A stretch of DNA of 64,000 nucleotides from UBA995 sp035477115 (GCA_035477115.1 DATIKW010000042.1:44838-108837), one strand, 5' to 3'. Positions 33,894 to 43,519 are shown, counted from the stretch's first letter. The notes: generated by a model not told the origin, from the sequence alone. A program made the numbers and translations.

Positions 33894-34595
33894 TTAGAGT
33901 CCCCAACCTTGGCCCTTGTCCCGCATGCTCACGAATTCCTTGTCGCCGATGATCACGTGGTCCAGTACTTCCACGCCAAGGAGCTTCCCCGATTCGACCA
34001 GTCGCCGCGTGACCTCCAGGTCCTCTCGGCTGGGGGTCGGGTCACCGCTAGGGTGATTATGCACCAGGATCACCGAGGCGGCACTCCGCGCGAGGGCGGC
34101 CTTGAACACCTCCCGGGGATGTACCACCGATGAGGCCAGGCTGCCCACCGACACCTGGTTGACTCCAAGCACCTGGTTCTTCATGTTGAGCATGATCACC
34201 CGGAAGTGCTCGCGGTCAAGGTAACGCAACTCCTCGGCGACCAACTGGTTCACGTCGGCCGGGCACTGGATCCGCGTCCGTCCCTCGACGCTGAGTGCCA
34301 GCCGGCGACCGAGTTCTAAAGCCGCCTTCAGTTTCGCGGCCTTGGCCGGGCCGATGCCGGGAAATTGCTGCAACTCATGATAGCCAAGTTCGGCGAGTCG
34401 CCGTAGTCCCATCGGTTCGGCTACCAGATCCCGGGCGAGGTCGAGCGCAGATCGCTCCACGGTCCCCGTCTGGAGCAGGATTGCCAGGAGTTCGACCGTG
34501 GCCAGGGCGCCTGCCCCGTGGAGCGCGAGGCGCTCGCGCGGTCGCTCGTCAAGGGGCAGATCCTTTATGGTCAGGTTGTATGGCGCACGACTCAT
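33894..34595 (-). CDS. radC: RadC/YsxA family JAB-domain protein
   Basis: A 233-residue RadC-like protein: helix-hairpin-helix region (LQQFPGIGPAKAAKLKAALELG) then a JAB/MPN metalloprotease-like domain with the metal motif HNHPSGDPTPSREDLEVT. Its biological role is unsettled; the old link to recombination repair was withdrawn. The ATG at 34595 is preferred; several in-frame GTG codons lie just upstream. It overlaps the end of maf by 47 bases and precedes mreB, the classic maf-radC-mreB order. Confidence 0.92.
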   Translation of the reverse strand: MSRAPYNLTIKDLPLDERPRERLALHGAGALATVELLAILLQTGTVERSALDLARDLVAEPMGLRRLAELGYHELQQFPGIGPAKAAKLKAALELGRRLALSVEGRTRIQCPADVNQLVAEELRYLDREHFRVIMLNMKNQVLGVNQVSVGSLASSVVHPREVFKAALARSAASVILVHNHPSGDPTPSREDLEVTRRLVESGKLLGVEVLDHVIIGDKEFVSMRDKGQGWGL

Positions 34596-35211
34596 CAGCA
34601 CCACTTCCACCCGCACCGGCCCCGAGGACCATCACCCCATACTCGCGCAGCATCCGGGCAAGTTTTGCCAGGGGCAAGCCCACGACGCCGAAATAGCAGC
34701 CCTCGATCCGTTCCACCAGGGTCGAGCCCTTACCCTGGATGGCATAAGCGCCGGCCTTGTCCATGGGCTCGCCGGTGCGAACATAATCATCGATTTCCGC
34801 CGGGCAGACCTGGCGCATCCATACCCGAGTGACTTCATGACCGGTAGTCCATCGGCCGTCGCCCGGCCTGCCGACCGCAAGCCCGGTCACCACGAAATGG
34901 TCCCTGCCTGCTAGCTCGGTGAGCATTGCCCTTGCCTGGGCCGGATCGCAGGGCTTGCCGAACGCCTTGCCGTCGATGAATACGACCGTATCGGCGCCAA
35001 TCACCAGGCACTCAGGGAAGTTGCGCCCCACGTCCCCGGCCTTGGCCGCGGCCGCCGCCACGGCATGTCCCACCGGGTCCAAGTCGGCATCCGGCAGCTC
35101 AACCTGCTCTTCCGCGGCGCTGGCTACCGCCCGGAAAGGCAATCCGAGTCCCGCCAGCAACTCCCGGCGCCTGGGTGAACCGGAGGCCAAGATCAGGCGA
35201 GGTTCAACCAT
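34549..35211 (-). CDS. maf: Maf-type nucleotide pyrophosphatase
   Basis: A 220-residue Maf protein. LILASGSPRRRELLAGLG at the N-terminus and GADTVV are the nucleotide-binding motifs; EPMDKAGAYAIQGKGS is the second signature. These enzymes hydrolyse non-canonical nucleoside triphosphates (dTTP/UTP or m7GTP analogues) and can affect septation. The ATG at 35211 gives the family N-terminus and starts 8 bases after the DUF4321 stop. The C-terminus runs about 25 residues longer than usual and overlaps radC. Confidence 0.93.
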   Translation of the reverse strand: MVEPRLILASGSPRRRELLAGLGLPFRAVASAAEEQVELPDADLDPVGHAVAAAAAKAGDVGRNFPECLVIGADTVVFIDGKAFGKPCDPAQARAMLTELAGRDHFVVTGLAVGRPGDGRWTTGHEVTRVWMRQVCPAEIDDYVRTGEPMDKAGAYAIQGKGSTLVERIEGCYFGVVGLPLAKLARMLREYGVMVLGAGAGGSGADESCAIQPDHKGSAP

Positions 35212-35219
35212 GCCCGTCC

Positions 35220-35474
35220 TCAGAACCTCCGGTACAGGAGAATACCTGCGAGAACGCCCAAGAGGCCGCCGGCGTTCAAGACGATCCGCGCTCCCAGCGT
35301 GAGGCTTACCAGGTCCAGGTCCAGGTCCAGTGGACCAAGGCCGAAACTGGCGGCACGAGCGAGTGCCGGGACGTACTGGCCCAGCATATCGCCGGCAAGG
35401 TTGCCGATAGCAGCAAGCACTATCACCAAGAACAGCAGGAGCCAACCGCTTCGCCTGCTCGGGCCGCGCCGCAT
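35220..35474 (-). CDS. DUF4321 small membrane protein
   Basis: An 84-residue protein with two membrane segments (GWLLLFLVIVLAAIGNLAGD, and NAGGLLGVLAGILLYRRF at the C-terminus) separated by a 30-residue loop that alternates Leu and Asp. This matches DUF4321, a family found just upstream of maf in many Bacillota. Function unknown; its conserved position suggests a role tied to the cell envelope or division. Confidence 0.8.
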   Translation of the reverse strand: MRRGPSRRSGWLLLFLVIVLAAIGNLAGDMLGQYVPALARAASFGLGPLDLDLDLVSLTLGARIVLNAGGLLGVLAGILLYRRF

Positions 35475-35600
35475 TCGCCCATCAACTCCGCCGCCGTTCA
35501 GAGGGCATTTCCTCCGCCGGGTATTCCCTATCCAAGGCCGAATTCCTTGTGCCCTGAGGAGAGGATTGGCGGGAAAGGCCCTGTCGAACCGTCACTGATC

Positions 35601-35628
35601 GGGCCGGAGCTAGTGTTAGCTCCGGCCC
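35601..35628 (-). terminator. Strong hairpin after the SPOR-domain gene
   Basis: A perfect 12-base stem GGGCCGGAGCTA / TAGCTCCGGCCC with a GTGT/ACAC loop, 25 bases after the SPOR gene stop. It is very stable but lacks a U-run. It separates the SPOR gene from the DUF4321-maf-radC-mre genes and may be a terminator. The remaining 126 bases to DUF4321 show nothing I could identify. Confidence 0.5.
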
Positions 35629-35653
35629 GGGTCGTTCATGCCTCCCGTGAATG

Positions 35654-36499
35654 TCACTCCCCGGCCCAGAAGCGGTCGTAAGCGTCCACCAGGCGCATGT
35701 ACTCGACCATCGCGGCGACCATTCGTTCCTGGCCGCCTCCCGCCACGTACGCCTCCAGTTCAGTGAGGTTATTGACCGAAAGGTCGACGATGGCGGCTAC
35801 CTGGCGATGCAGTGCTTCGGAGCCGGCCGGCGCAAGGCGCGCCGCCATCTCCATCTGGAGCTGCCGCAGCCCGGGCCCAATCCGGGCGAGTTCCGTCTGG
35901 ACGAGTTCGCGGTCGGCGCGCCAATCCCCGCCCGCTCCCCACCACGCCGCTTGCCGGACGAGATACTCCCCCAGCAACTCGAGTCCCACGCCCACTTCCT
36001 GGAGATAGTCGCGATCTCCAGCCGCTATGGTCACCGGATGCGCGTTGACCGGCAGCCGGGAAAGGTACACGACATACCCGGCGGCCTCAAGGTCCTGCTG
36101 CATGGCTCCGGCTGCCGCCTCCAGGCCGAATACGCCCGCTCTCACCTTGTGGAATGCGGGTTCGGGCGGACGAGAGACGGTGTGTCCGGGGAAGCCCCGT
36201 GTCCTGAGGCCGGCTTCCACTTCCTGCGCTCTGGCGGGGTCCAAGAAGGCGCCAACCTGCACCCACCACAGATCAGCCCCGGGAGGCGCGACCGACCAGG
36301 TCTCGGGTGCGACGACGGGAGTGGTTCCCGGAAGCGAGGGCTGACCGGCGGACAGGAGGGCGTTGTACACGTGGCGACCTAGCCAGATGCCGGCGACCAC
36401 CACCGCAATGCACACCAGGACCACCGGGAAACCGGACGAGGAAGCATGGGGCCTTCTGCGAGAACGATGCCGCCAGCCGCTACCACCAGCAACTCCCAT
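35654..36499 (-). CDS. SPOR-domain membrane protein
   Basis: A 281-residue protein with a short basic cytoplasmic N-terminus, one membrane helix at about 24-45 (FPVVLVCIAVVVAGIWLG), and a SPOR-like domain at about 80-155 (WWVQVGAFLDPARAQEVEAGLR, then GHTVSRPP and AAGYVVYLSRLPV). SPOR domains bind denuded glycan strands at division or spore septa. The C-terminal 120 residues are alpha-helical and unassigned. It follows the PrcB-like gene by 53 bases. Confidence 0.82.
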   Translation of the reverse strand: MGVAGGSGWRHRSRRRPHASSSGFPVVLVCIAVVVAGIWLGRHVYNALLSAGQPSLPGTTPVVAPETWSVAPPGADLWWVQVGAFLDPARAQEVEAGLRTRGFPGHTVSRPPEPAFHKVRAGVFGLEAAAGAMQQDLEAAGYVVYLSRLPVNAHPVTIAAGDRDYLQEVGVGLELLGEYLVRQAAWWGAGGDWRADRELVQTELARIGPGLRQLQMEMAARLAPAGSEALHRQVAAIVDLSVNNLTELEAYVAGGGQERMVAAMVEYMRLVDAYDRFWAGE

Positions 36500-36552
36500 C
36501 CCGGACTCCTCCTCTAGCCCGGAAAGCTCGGCGTCCAGGCCTCGACTTGTCG

Positions 36553-36966
36553 TCAGTCAATGTGGGCCGTGACCTGACTGAGCTTCTTTCCTCGCTCGTC
36601 TACGAAATGAAAGTGCAGCCTCCCTCTGCAGATCAGTGCGGACCGTTCCACTGCCACGCAGTCGCGGGGGTGAGTGATCATCATCGTCACCGGTTCCCCC
36701 GGCCGGGGATCGCGGCGCGCTATCGTCACCGTGACCTCGTCGCCATGCTGTTCAATATCGTTGATTCGTATCGTGTGGCCTCCGGTGGGGCAAGGGCCGC
36801 GATGGACTGCTACCAGGAAGTGCCGTCCAAAATCGGGGGACGGACGCAACCGGCAGTCCCCGTAGGTAGCGCCGACATCGGCAGTCCCGGTAAGCACCAA
36901 ATGGGCGGGAGCACTCAGATCGCGATATCCGGCCGCAGGCTGCAATTCGACTCGCAAGAACCGCAC
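36553..36966 (-). CDS. PrcB-like (protease complex subunit) domain protein
   Basis: A 137-residue protein resembling the PrcB C-terminal domain: HFLVAVHRGPCPTGGHTIRI in the middle and PRPGEPVTMMITHPRDCVAVER near the end. In Treponema PrcB is part of the dentilisin protease complex; in Bacillota such proteins are mostly uncharacterised. No clear signal peptide is seen, but the first strand is hydrophobic. The GTG at 36966 has AGGAGGGG 6 bases upstream, which decides the start. It lies between the ABC exporter and the SPOR gene, all on the minus strand. Confidence 0.6.
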   Translation of the reverse strand: MRFLRVELQPAAGYRDLSAPAHLVLTGTADVGATYGDCRLRPSPDFGRHFLVAVHRGPCPTGGHTIRINDIEQHGDEVTVTIARRDPRPGEPVTMMITHPRDCVAVERSALICRGRLHFHFVDERGKKLSQVTAHID

Positions 36967-37061
36967 CGTTGCCCCTCCTGACTGACAGTATTCGCGGGGA
37001 CCCCAACTTATCCCCGACTGGGTCACGGCAAATCGGTAGGGCTATACAGGGGGGAGAGGAC

Positions 37062-38381
37062 TCACTGGCGGCGCAACGCCTCGGCGGGCGCGAGGCCCGC
37101 GGCCATGTAGGCCGGATAGCCGCCGAAGGTGAGACCCACCCCAATTGCGGCGGTGAGCGCAGCCAGCGATCCGGACAGGGAGATCATTGCTTCCATCCCG
37201 CTGGCGTCGAGGATGCCGATCACCGCATACCCCATCGCCAGTCCCAGCACCGCGCCGCCCCCACTCAACAGGAAAGCCTCCATGAGGAACTGGTACAGGA
37301 GGCTCAAGCGGGTAGCGCCGAGGCTCTTGCGCAGGCCGATCTCGGTGGTCCGTTCAGTGACGGCCACCAACATGACGTTCATTATGCCGAGGCCCCCGAC
37401 CAGCAGAGACACCCCGGCTATGCCGCCGAGCATCAGGGTCATGATCCGGTTGGCCTCGTCGGCTTCCCGGACCAGTTCGTTCAGGCTGGTCACGGTGAGC
37501 GCCGGCCCGCCCCCTCCTGGCAGTTCCATACCGACCCGAGCGGCGGGGACCCGGCCCCCATACGCGTACTGCCAGTATAAGTCCCGGGGCATTCCATCCA
37601 GTCCAGGCTCCCGCCCCGCGCCATCGGCTTCCAGGGCCTCGAGGTCGAAACGGCGGCGGAGGACCCTCCCGATCTGGACCACCGCCGGTTCCACCGCCTC
37701 CCTGCTCACCGCCTTGGCCCAGATCTCGTCAACCAGGAAACTCAGGGTGAGCCGCTGGGCGGCGGTCACCGGCACGACCAGTAGCCGGTCGATATCGTCA
37801 GCCAGGCCGGTCCCCTTCGGCGCCAGGACGCCGATGACGGTGAAACGGTGGCCGCCGATGTAGAGGCGCTGGCCTATGGGAGGGCGGCCTTCGAACAGGG
37901 TGTGCGCCAGCTCGGCCCCGACCACCGCCACCCGCAGGCGCTCGCGCACGTGAAGGTGGGAGAAGAAGCGGCCGGCCAGCATCGCATGGTCGCGCACCAG
38001 CGGAAACTGCTCGCTCACGCCGAGAATCCCCACCTCCTGGACCGTCCGCCTCCACTTGACCTGGGCGTCCGCCCGGACGACGGGGACCGCCGCTTGCAGG
38101 GTGGGGACGCGCTCCATGAGGTCCAGTACGTCATCCGGGGTGAGGCGGATGGCCGGGTGATGGCCGTCGATCTTGATGACATTGGTCCCCATGGCCTCGA
38201 ACTGGCGGATGATGGCCGCCCTCGCCCCATCGCCGATTGCCACCAGACTCACCACCGAGGCCACGCCCACCATCACCCCCAGGACGGTGATGGCCGATCG
38301 CAAGCGGTTGGCCCACACGCCCAGCATCGCCTGGTGGAGGCCGAAGGCGGCCTGGATCATCATTGCGCGCACGGCGATCAC
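37062..38381 (-). CDS. MacB-type ABC transporter permease
   Basis: A 439-residue FtsX/MacB permease with the four-helix plan: N-terminal membrane helix (SAITVLGVMVGVASVVSLVAIG), a 230-residue extracytoplasmic MacB core domain, then three C-terminal helices with TTEIGLRKSLGATRLSLLYQ between them. It works with the ATPase and adaptor encoded just upstream, moving a peptide, lipid or drug outward by mechanotransmission. GTG 38381 follows GGGGAGGG. Confidence 0.9.
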   Translation of the reverse strand: MIAVRAMMIQAAFGLHQAMLGVWANRLRSAITVLGVMVGVASVVSLVAIGDGARAAIIRQFEAMGTNVIKIDGHHPAIRLTPDDVLDLMERVPTLQAAVPVVRADAQVKWRRTVQEVGILGVSEQFPLVRDHAMLAGRFFSHLHVRERLRVAVVGAELAHTLFEGRPPIGQRLYIGGHRFTVIGVLAPKGTGLADDIDRLLVVPVTAAQRLTLSFLVDEIWAKAVSREAVEPAVVQIGRVLRRRFDLEALEADGAGREPGLDGMPRDLYWQYAYGGRVPAARVGMELPGGGGPALTVTSLNELVREADEANRIMTLMLGGIAGVSLLVGGLGIMNVMLVAVTERTTEIGLRKSLGATRLSLLYQFLMEAFLLSGGGAVLGLAMGYAVIGILDASGMEAMISLSGSLAALTAAIGVGLTFGGYPAYMAAGLAPAEALRRQ

Positions 38382-38407
38382 CTGGCGATTCCCTCCCCGC
38401 TCACCGG

Positions 38408-40030
38408 TTACCCGCCCCCCGGCAGCAGGGGGAGGCGGCCGGGCGCATCATCTTCCGGCCCCGCCCCCGCGGCGGGGTCGCGTTCCAGCCGATCCATCGG
38501 TCCGCCGGTCACGACCAGTTGGCCTTCGGTCAGTCCTTCCACGACTTCAGCGAAGCGGTCGTTCACCAGACCCAGGGTTACCGCCACGGCCGTAAGCTCT
38601 CCTCGATCCATCACTTCGACCATGGTCTGCCCGTCGTGCTCGAAGACGGCTTCGATCGGGATCAGCAGGACATCCTCTTTCTCCGCGACGGGCATGATCG
38701 CATGAGCCGTCATACCCGGTTTCAGGCCGGCGGTGTCCTGAACTTCCATCATGACTCCATATTGCGCCATACCGTCCTCGGTCTTACCCTGCATGTCCAC
38801 CCGAAGCACTTGGGCCTTCCAACTGCGCCCGGGCAGCGCCTCGACGGTGATCTCGGCCTCGATGCCTTCTCGGACGTGAATCACGTCGATCTCGTCGATC
38901 ATCATGTGCAGGTGCATGCGGCGCTGGTCGAAGATTGAAGCAATCCCCCAGCCGGGCTGAACTCTGGCGCCCACCGTCACGTGCACCCATTCGACCGTCC
39001 CGCTGATCGGCGCGCGGACCATCAGCATCTCGCGCACATCTTGCTTGCGGGCCAGTTCCAGTTCTTTCTGGCGGATGTCCAGTTGGCGGGCCTGGATGAA
39101 CTGAGTGGTCGCCTCCCCGCCGAGGACCACAAGCGTAGCGCCGGCCTCCACCCGCGTCCACTGTCGAACGAGGGTGCGTTCGACTGCCCCCTGGGCAAGA
39201 CTCCGGACGACCGCTTCGCCGCGGAATCGGTCAATCCGCTGTTCCCGGATGACCGCCAGCCTCCCTTCCCGGGTCAGGAAGGTCAGGTTCATACTCTGGC
39301 CGGGTTGCCACAGGCCGGGGTTGTCGGCTTCAACCTCCGCCAGGAATACGAAGTGGGCGCCGCTGGGGATGGGCGTATGATCGAGCATGGTAACTCGCCC
39401 CAGCACGTAGCCGTCGAACTCCGGCGATCGGATCTCGACCTCCTGCCCTACCTCCACCCTTTCGACCTCGTACGCCACCAATTCCGCGACGATCACCACC
39501 CGCGAGTCGTCCACCAGGCGAGCGATGGCGCTGCCCGCGGATACCGAGCTGCCGCGTTCGACATGCAGTTCGGCCACCCGTCCGGAGATGGGGGCGGCGA
39601 TGGTGATGCCACTGCCCGGCTCCACCTCGGTAACCCGGTCCGGAGGCACCCCGAGCAGGCGCGCCAGCTCAAGACGCAGGCGCTCGATCTGAAACTCGAG
39701 GTCGGTCACCTCGTAGCCGATCTGGTCATTCCGAAGCGTGACCACTACCTGGCCGGCTTCCACCATCTGTCCCCGTTCGATGAACACCTGCTCCACGAAC
39801 CCCTCTACCGCCACTTCAAGATTGCTGAGGAAGATGGGCTGAAGATGGCCGATTCCCTCCACCGCAACCCGCAGCGGACCCCGCCTGACCTCGGCCGTAG
39901 CGAATACGGGCTCCTGTTCTCCCCGCGGGGAGGGGAGCACCTGCCCCAGGACCCAGCGGCCTCCCTGGAGCAATACTGCGGCAACCAGGACGGGAACCAG
40001 CGACCGCCTGAGGAAACCCACGAATCGCAC
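38408..40030 (-). CDS. HlyD/MacA-type adaptor with a duplicated module
   Basis: A 540-residue membrane-fusion type protein with an N-terminal membrane anchor (RSLVPVLVAAVLLQGG). Two half-lipoyl/hairpin units can be seen: one around VEGFVEQVFIERGQMVEAGQ (about 73-92) and APISGRVAELHVERG, and a second around ARKQDVREMLMVRAPISGTV and HVTVGARVQPG (about 330-370). This makes it longer than a standard MacA (about 370). It connects with the MacB-type permease, but no outer-membrane TolC-like partner is in the window, as in other Gram-positive MacAB-like pumps. Confidence 0.85.
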   Translation of the reverse strand: MRFVGFLRRSLVPVLVAAVLLQGGRWVLGQVLPSPRGEQEPVFATAEVRRGPLRVAVEGIGHLQPIFLSNLEVAVEGFVEQVFIERGQMVEAGQVVVTLRNDQIGYEVTDLEFQIERLRLELARLLGVPPDRVTEVEPGSGITIAAPISGRVAELHVERGSSVSAGSAIARLVDDSRVVIVAELVAYEVERVEVGQEVEIRSPEFDGYVLGRVTMLDHTPIPSGAHFVFLAEVEADNPGLWQPGQSMNLTFLTREGRLAVIREQRIDRFRGEAVVRSLAQGAVERTLVRQWTRVEAGATLVVLGGEATTQFIQARQLDIRQKELELARKQDVREMLMVRAPISGTVEWVHVTVGARVQPGWGIASIFDQRRMHLHMMIDEIDVIHVREGIEAEITVEALPGRSWKAQVLRVDMQGKTEDGMAQYGVMMEVQDTAGLKPGMTAHAIMPVAEKEDVLLIPIEAVFEHDGQTMVEVMDRGELTAVAVTLGLVNDRFAEVVEGLTEGQLVVTGGPMDRLERDPAAGAGPEDDAPGRLPLLPGGG

Positions 40031-40054
40031 GCGTTCATCCTCCTCTGCCGGTTC

Positions 40055-40768
40055 TTACCTGCCAGCTCCGGAAAGCGCCGGCGCCGCGGGGGACAAGATC
40101 TCCTGCCCTATCACCACTCCATCCCGGAAGTGCACGATGCGCTTGCCGTGATGGGCTGCGGCCAGCGAGTGGCTCACTTGAATGATGGTGAGGCCCTGTT
40201 CGCCATTGAGCACGCGGAAGATAGCCATGATCTCCTCGCCGGTCGCGGAGTCGAGGTTGCCGGTGGGTTCATCCGCCAGGAGCACCTGGGGCTCTCCCAC
40301 GAGGGCGCGGGCTATCGCCACCCGCTGTTGTTCACCGCCAGACAACTGGGGAGGGCGGTGATGGCCACGCGCCTCCAGTCCGACATCGCGCAAGGCCGAT
40401 TTCACCCGCCGGTGCCGCTCGAGCGCACCCAAGCCGCGATAAATCAACGGCAACTCTACATTCTGGGCGGCGCTGATGCGGGGCAGCAGATTGAAGGTCT
40501 GGAAGACGAAGCCGAAAAGGCGGTTGCGGATGCGAGCCAGTTCGCGGTCGCCCATCCCCTGGACGTCGTTGCCCGCGAGGGCGTACTGCCCGCCGGTCGG
40601 GCGATCGAGACAGCCGATGACGTTCAGCAGGGTGGATTTGCCGGAGCCGGAAGGCCCCATGATCGTGACGAATTCCCCGGCCGCTATGTCCAAGCTCACG
40701 CCGCGGACGGCCGGTACCAGTACATTGCCGGTCCGGTATACCCGGTGAACGTCCCGCAAGGCGATCAA
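40055..40768 (-). CDS. MacB/LolD-type ABC transporter ATPase
   Basis: A 237-residue ABC ATPase of the LolD/MacB group: Walker A GPSGSGKST (about 38-46), Q-loop FVFQTFNLLPR, signature LSGGEQQRVAIARAL, Walker B VLLADEPTGNLDS and H-loop VSHSLAAAHHG. Near-adjacent to the adaptor and permease, so a three-gene exporter operon. It follows valS by 82 bases and could be read from the valS transcript. Confidence 0.93.
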   Translation of the reverse strand: MIALRDVHRVYRTGNVLVPAVRGVSLDIAAGEFVTIMGPSGSGKSTLLNVIGCLDRPTGGQYALAGNDVQGMGDRELARIRNRLFGFVFQTFNLLPRISAAQNVELPLIYRGLGALERHRRVKSALRDVGLEARGHHRPPQLSGGEQQRVAIARALVGEPQVLLADEPTGNLDSATGEEIMAIFRVLNGEQGLTIIQVSHSLAAAHHGKRIVHFRDGVVIGQEILSPAAPALSGAGR

Positions 40769-40850
40769 ATCCCGATCAGCCCCCTGCTTGTTCCAGACGA
40801 AACCGGGGCCGAGGAGGTTCCCCGGTCGGGCGTCGGCCCGCCCACCTCCC

Positions 40851-43502
40851 TCAGCCGAGGGTCCGCAAGTGTCTCTCCAACTTCTCGGCTCGCATGGCGG
40901 CCTCCTGTTCGCGCTCCCGCTCCTTGGCTACCACCTCGGCCGGGGCCCGGTTCAGGAACTGCGGGTCGGCCAGCTTCTGCCGCGAGCGTTCCCCATCTCG
41001 CGCAATGCCGGCGAGTTGCCGCCGTATGCGGTCGGCCTCGCGGTCCAGGTCGATCAACTCCCGCAAGGGCACGTGGACTTCGGCGCCTGCGGTCACGGCG
41101 GTTGCGGATCCCTTGGGGGGAGAGATCGCCTCGCGGACCACGATCAACTCCTCCAACCCTGCCAGTTGGACGACGTGGTCGCGCCCGGCCTCCAACGCGC
41201 GCGCTACCTGGTCGTCTGCCACGACCAGCCAGGCGGTCGCGCGGCTCGCGGGCGGCACGTTGAACTCGGACCGGATGGTACGGATCGCTCGGATGACATC
41301 CATGATGGGACCCATGGTCCGTTCCGCCTCAGCGTCGGCGGGGTAGTCGGCGGGATGCGGCCAGGACGCGCGGCACAGGAGTCCGGTTCTGGCCGGCCAG
41401 TGCTGCCAGATGGCCTCGGTGACGAAGGGCAGGAACGGGTGCAGCAGCTGTAAGGTGGCAGTGAGGGTGCGCCAGAGGGCGAGTTGCGCCCGCCGGCGGG
41501 CGCCGGGGTCCTGTCCGTGCAGGCGGGATTTGACCAGTTCGATATACCAGTCGCACAACTCCGTCCACGTGAAGTCCTCGAGACGGCGGGCGGCTTCTCC
41601 CAGGTCGAGCCGGCCGAGCAGGCGGTCCGTGTCCTCGATCGCGCGGCGCAGCCGAGCGAGGATCCATCGATCAGCGAGTTCCACCGGCGCCTCCATGACC
41701 GGGCGATCCAGGTCGCCCAGGTTCATCAAAGCGAAGCGGGCGGCGTTCCACAGCTTGTTGGCGAAGTTGCGGCCATGCTCCACCCGTTCCCAGTGGAATC
41801 GCAGGTCGTTCCCCGGGGCATTGCCCGCCAGCAGGCTGAAACGCAGGGCATCCGCGCCGTGCCGATCGACCGCCTCCAGGGGATCGACGCCGGTACCTTT
41901 AGACTTGGACATCTTGCGGCCGTGGGCGTCCCTCACCAGGCCGTGGATGAGCACGCGATCAAAGGGCAACTTGCCGGTGAACTCGAGCGACATGAACACC
42001 ATGCGGGCAACCCAGAAAAAGATGATGTCGTATCCGGTTACGAGCAGGGAGGTCGGGAAGAAGTAGCCGAGGTCGGCCGTAGCGGCGGGCCATCCCAGGG
42101 TCGAGAATGGCCAGAGGGCGGAGCTGAACCAGGTGTCCAGCACATCGGGGTCCTGCTCCAGTTCCCGATGTCCACAAGCGTCGCAAGTCTCGGGGGTGGT
42201 GCGGCTGACGATCGTCTGGCCGCATTGCCTGCAATGCCAGGCGGGGATGCGATGCCCCCACCAGAGTTGCCGGGATATGCACCAATCCCGGATGCCGCCA
42301 AGCCATTCGAGATACACCCGGGCGAACCGGTCCGGCACAAACCTCAACTCGCCGCGTTCGAGGGCGGCCGCCGCCGGGCCGGCCAGGGGCGGCATGCGCA
42401 CGAACCATTGGCGGGATAGCAGGGGTTCGATGGGCGACGCGCAACGGTAGCAGTGTCCTACCGCATGCCGGTACTCCTCGGTCCGGCTCAGAAGCCCCCG
42501 TGCCTGGAGGTCGGCCAGCACCGCCTCCCGGCAGGCTTGCCGATCCAGTCCCTGGTAGGGACCGGCCGCGGCCGTCATCCTCCCGCCCTCGTCCATGACC
42601 ACCGGGGACGGGAGTCCATGCCGCCGCCCGATCTCGAAATCCACCGGATCATGGGCGGGGGTGACCTTGACCACTCCGGTGCCAAAGCCCTGCTTGACAG
42701 CAGGGTCGGCCACGACCGGCAGCTTCCGGTCCAGCAAGGGATGGCGGGCGACGCGTCCGTGAAACTGCCGGTAACGTTCGTCATCGGGGTTGACCGCCAG
42801 GCCGGTGTCCCCGGGTATGGTCTCCGGCCGGGTAGTGACGGCGGACAGCATCCCGCCGCCCTCAAGCGGGTAGTGGACGGTCCACAGGTGGGCGGCTACC
42901 TCCTCGTGTTCGACCTCGATGTCCGACAGGGCAGTACGGCAGTCGGGGCACCAGTTGATGATGTAGTCGCCGCGATAAATCAGCCCCCGTTCCCAGAGGC
43001 GCACGAACACTTCGCGCACCGCACGGGAACATCCCTCATCCATGGTGAAGCGCAGCCGGGACCAGTCACAGGACGCGCCCAGTCGCCGCAACTGGTGCAG
43101 GATGATCGCCTCGTACTCTTCCTTCCACTCCCAGATCCGTTCCACGAAAGCTTCTCGGCCCAGCGCGTGCCGGCTGAGCCCTTCTTTGGCCAGCCGCTCC
43201 TCCACCACGTGCTGGGTGGCAATGCCGGCATGGTCGGTGCCCGGCAGCCATAGGGCTTCGTCGCCCGCCATCCTCCGCCAGCGGATGACGGCATCCTGGA
43301 GGAAGTTGTCGAGGGCGTGCCCCAGATGCAGTGAGCCGGTGACATTGGGAGGCGGGATGACGATGGTGAAGGGCGGCCGGCCGGAATCGGCCTCGGCTCG
43401 AAACGCGTCCCCGCGCAACCACAACGCGTAGATATCGGGCTCCATCGCCGCAGGATCGTACACCGGCGAAAGTTGAACTCCTGCTCCCATGCCATCCTTC
43501 AC
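40851..43502 (-). CDS. valS: Valyl-tRNA synthetase
   Basis: An 883-residue class I synthetase. HIGH motif is PNVTGSLHLGHAL near residue 47 and KMSKS is KMSKSKGTGVDP; an editing domain with HPLLDRKLPVVAD and a C-terminal coiled coil (VDLDREADRIRRQL) complete the usual ValRS layout. The start is GTG 43502: AGGAGGTG lies 6 bases upstream. Expression is probably controlled by the valine T-box leader upstream, which ends in a terminator 29 bases before the GTG. Confidence 0.97.
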   Translation of the reverse strand: MKDGMGAGVQLSPVYDPAAMEPDIYALWLRGDAFRAEADSGRPPFTIVIPPPNVTGSLHLGHALDNFLQDAVIRWRRMAGDEALWLPGTDHAGIATQHVVEERLAKEGLSRHALGREAFVERIWEWKEEYEAIILHQLRRLGASCDWSRLRFTMDEGCSRAVREVFVRLWERGLIYRGDYIINWCPDCRTALSDIEVEHEEVAAHLWTVHYPLEGGGMLSAVTTRPETIPGDTGLAVNPDDERYRQFHGRVARHPLLDRKLPVVADPAVKQGFGTGVVKVTPAHDPVDFEIGRRHGLPSPVVMDEGGRMTAAAGPYQGLDRQACREAVLADLQARGLLSRTEEYRHAVGHCYRCASPIEPLLSRQWFVRMPPLAGPAAAALERGELRFVPDRFARVYLEWLGGIRDWCISRQLWWGHRIPAWHCRQCGQTIVSRTTPETCDACGHRELEQDPDVLDTWFSSALWPFSTLGWPAATADLGYFFPTSLLVTGYDIIFFWVARMVFMSLEFTGKLPFDRVLIHGLVRDAHGRKMSKSKGTGVDPLEAVDRHGADALRFSLLAGNAPGNDLRFHWERVEHGRNFANKLWNAARFALMNLGDLDRPVMEAPVELADRWILARLRRAIEDTDRLLGRLDLGEAARRLEDFTWTELCDWYIELVKSRLHGQDPGARRRAQLALWRTLTATLQLLHPFLPFVTEAIWQHWPARTGLLCRASWPHPADYPADAEAERTMGPIMDVIRAIRTIRSEFNVPPASRATAWLVVADDQVARALEAGRDHVVQLAGLEELIVVREAISPPKGSATAVTAGAEVHVPLRELIDLDREADRIRRQLAGIARDGERSRQKLADPQFLNRAPAEVVAKEREREQEAAMRAEKLERHLRTLG

Positions 43503-43519
43503 GCGACCCACCTCCTGGA

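Noticed and set aside
35475..35600. Promoter for the DUF4321-maf-radC-mre genes
   Set aside because: No pair of -35/-10 boxes with fair match and spacing was found in this stretch.
38981..41263. Plus-strand open frame of 760 codons opposite the exporter and the valS end
   Set aside because: It spans three well-supported minus-strand genes and two intergenic gaps and shows no domain; it is an antisense artefact of high GC.
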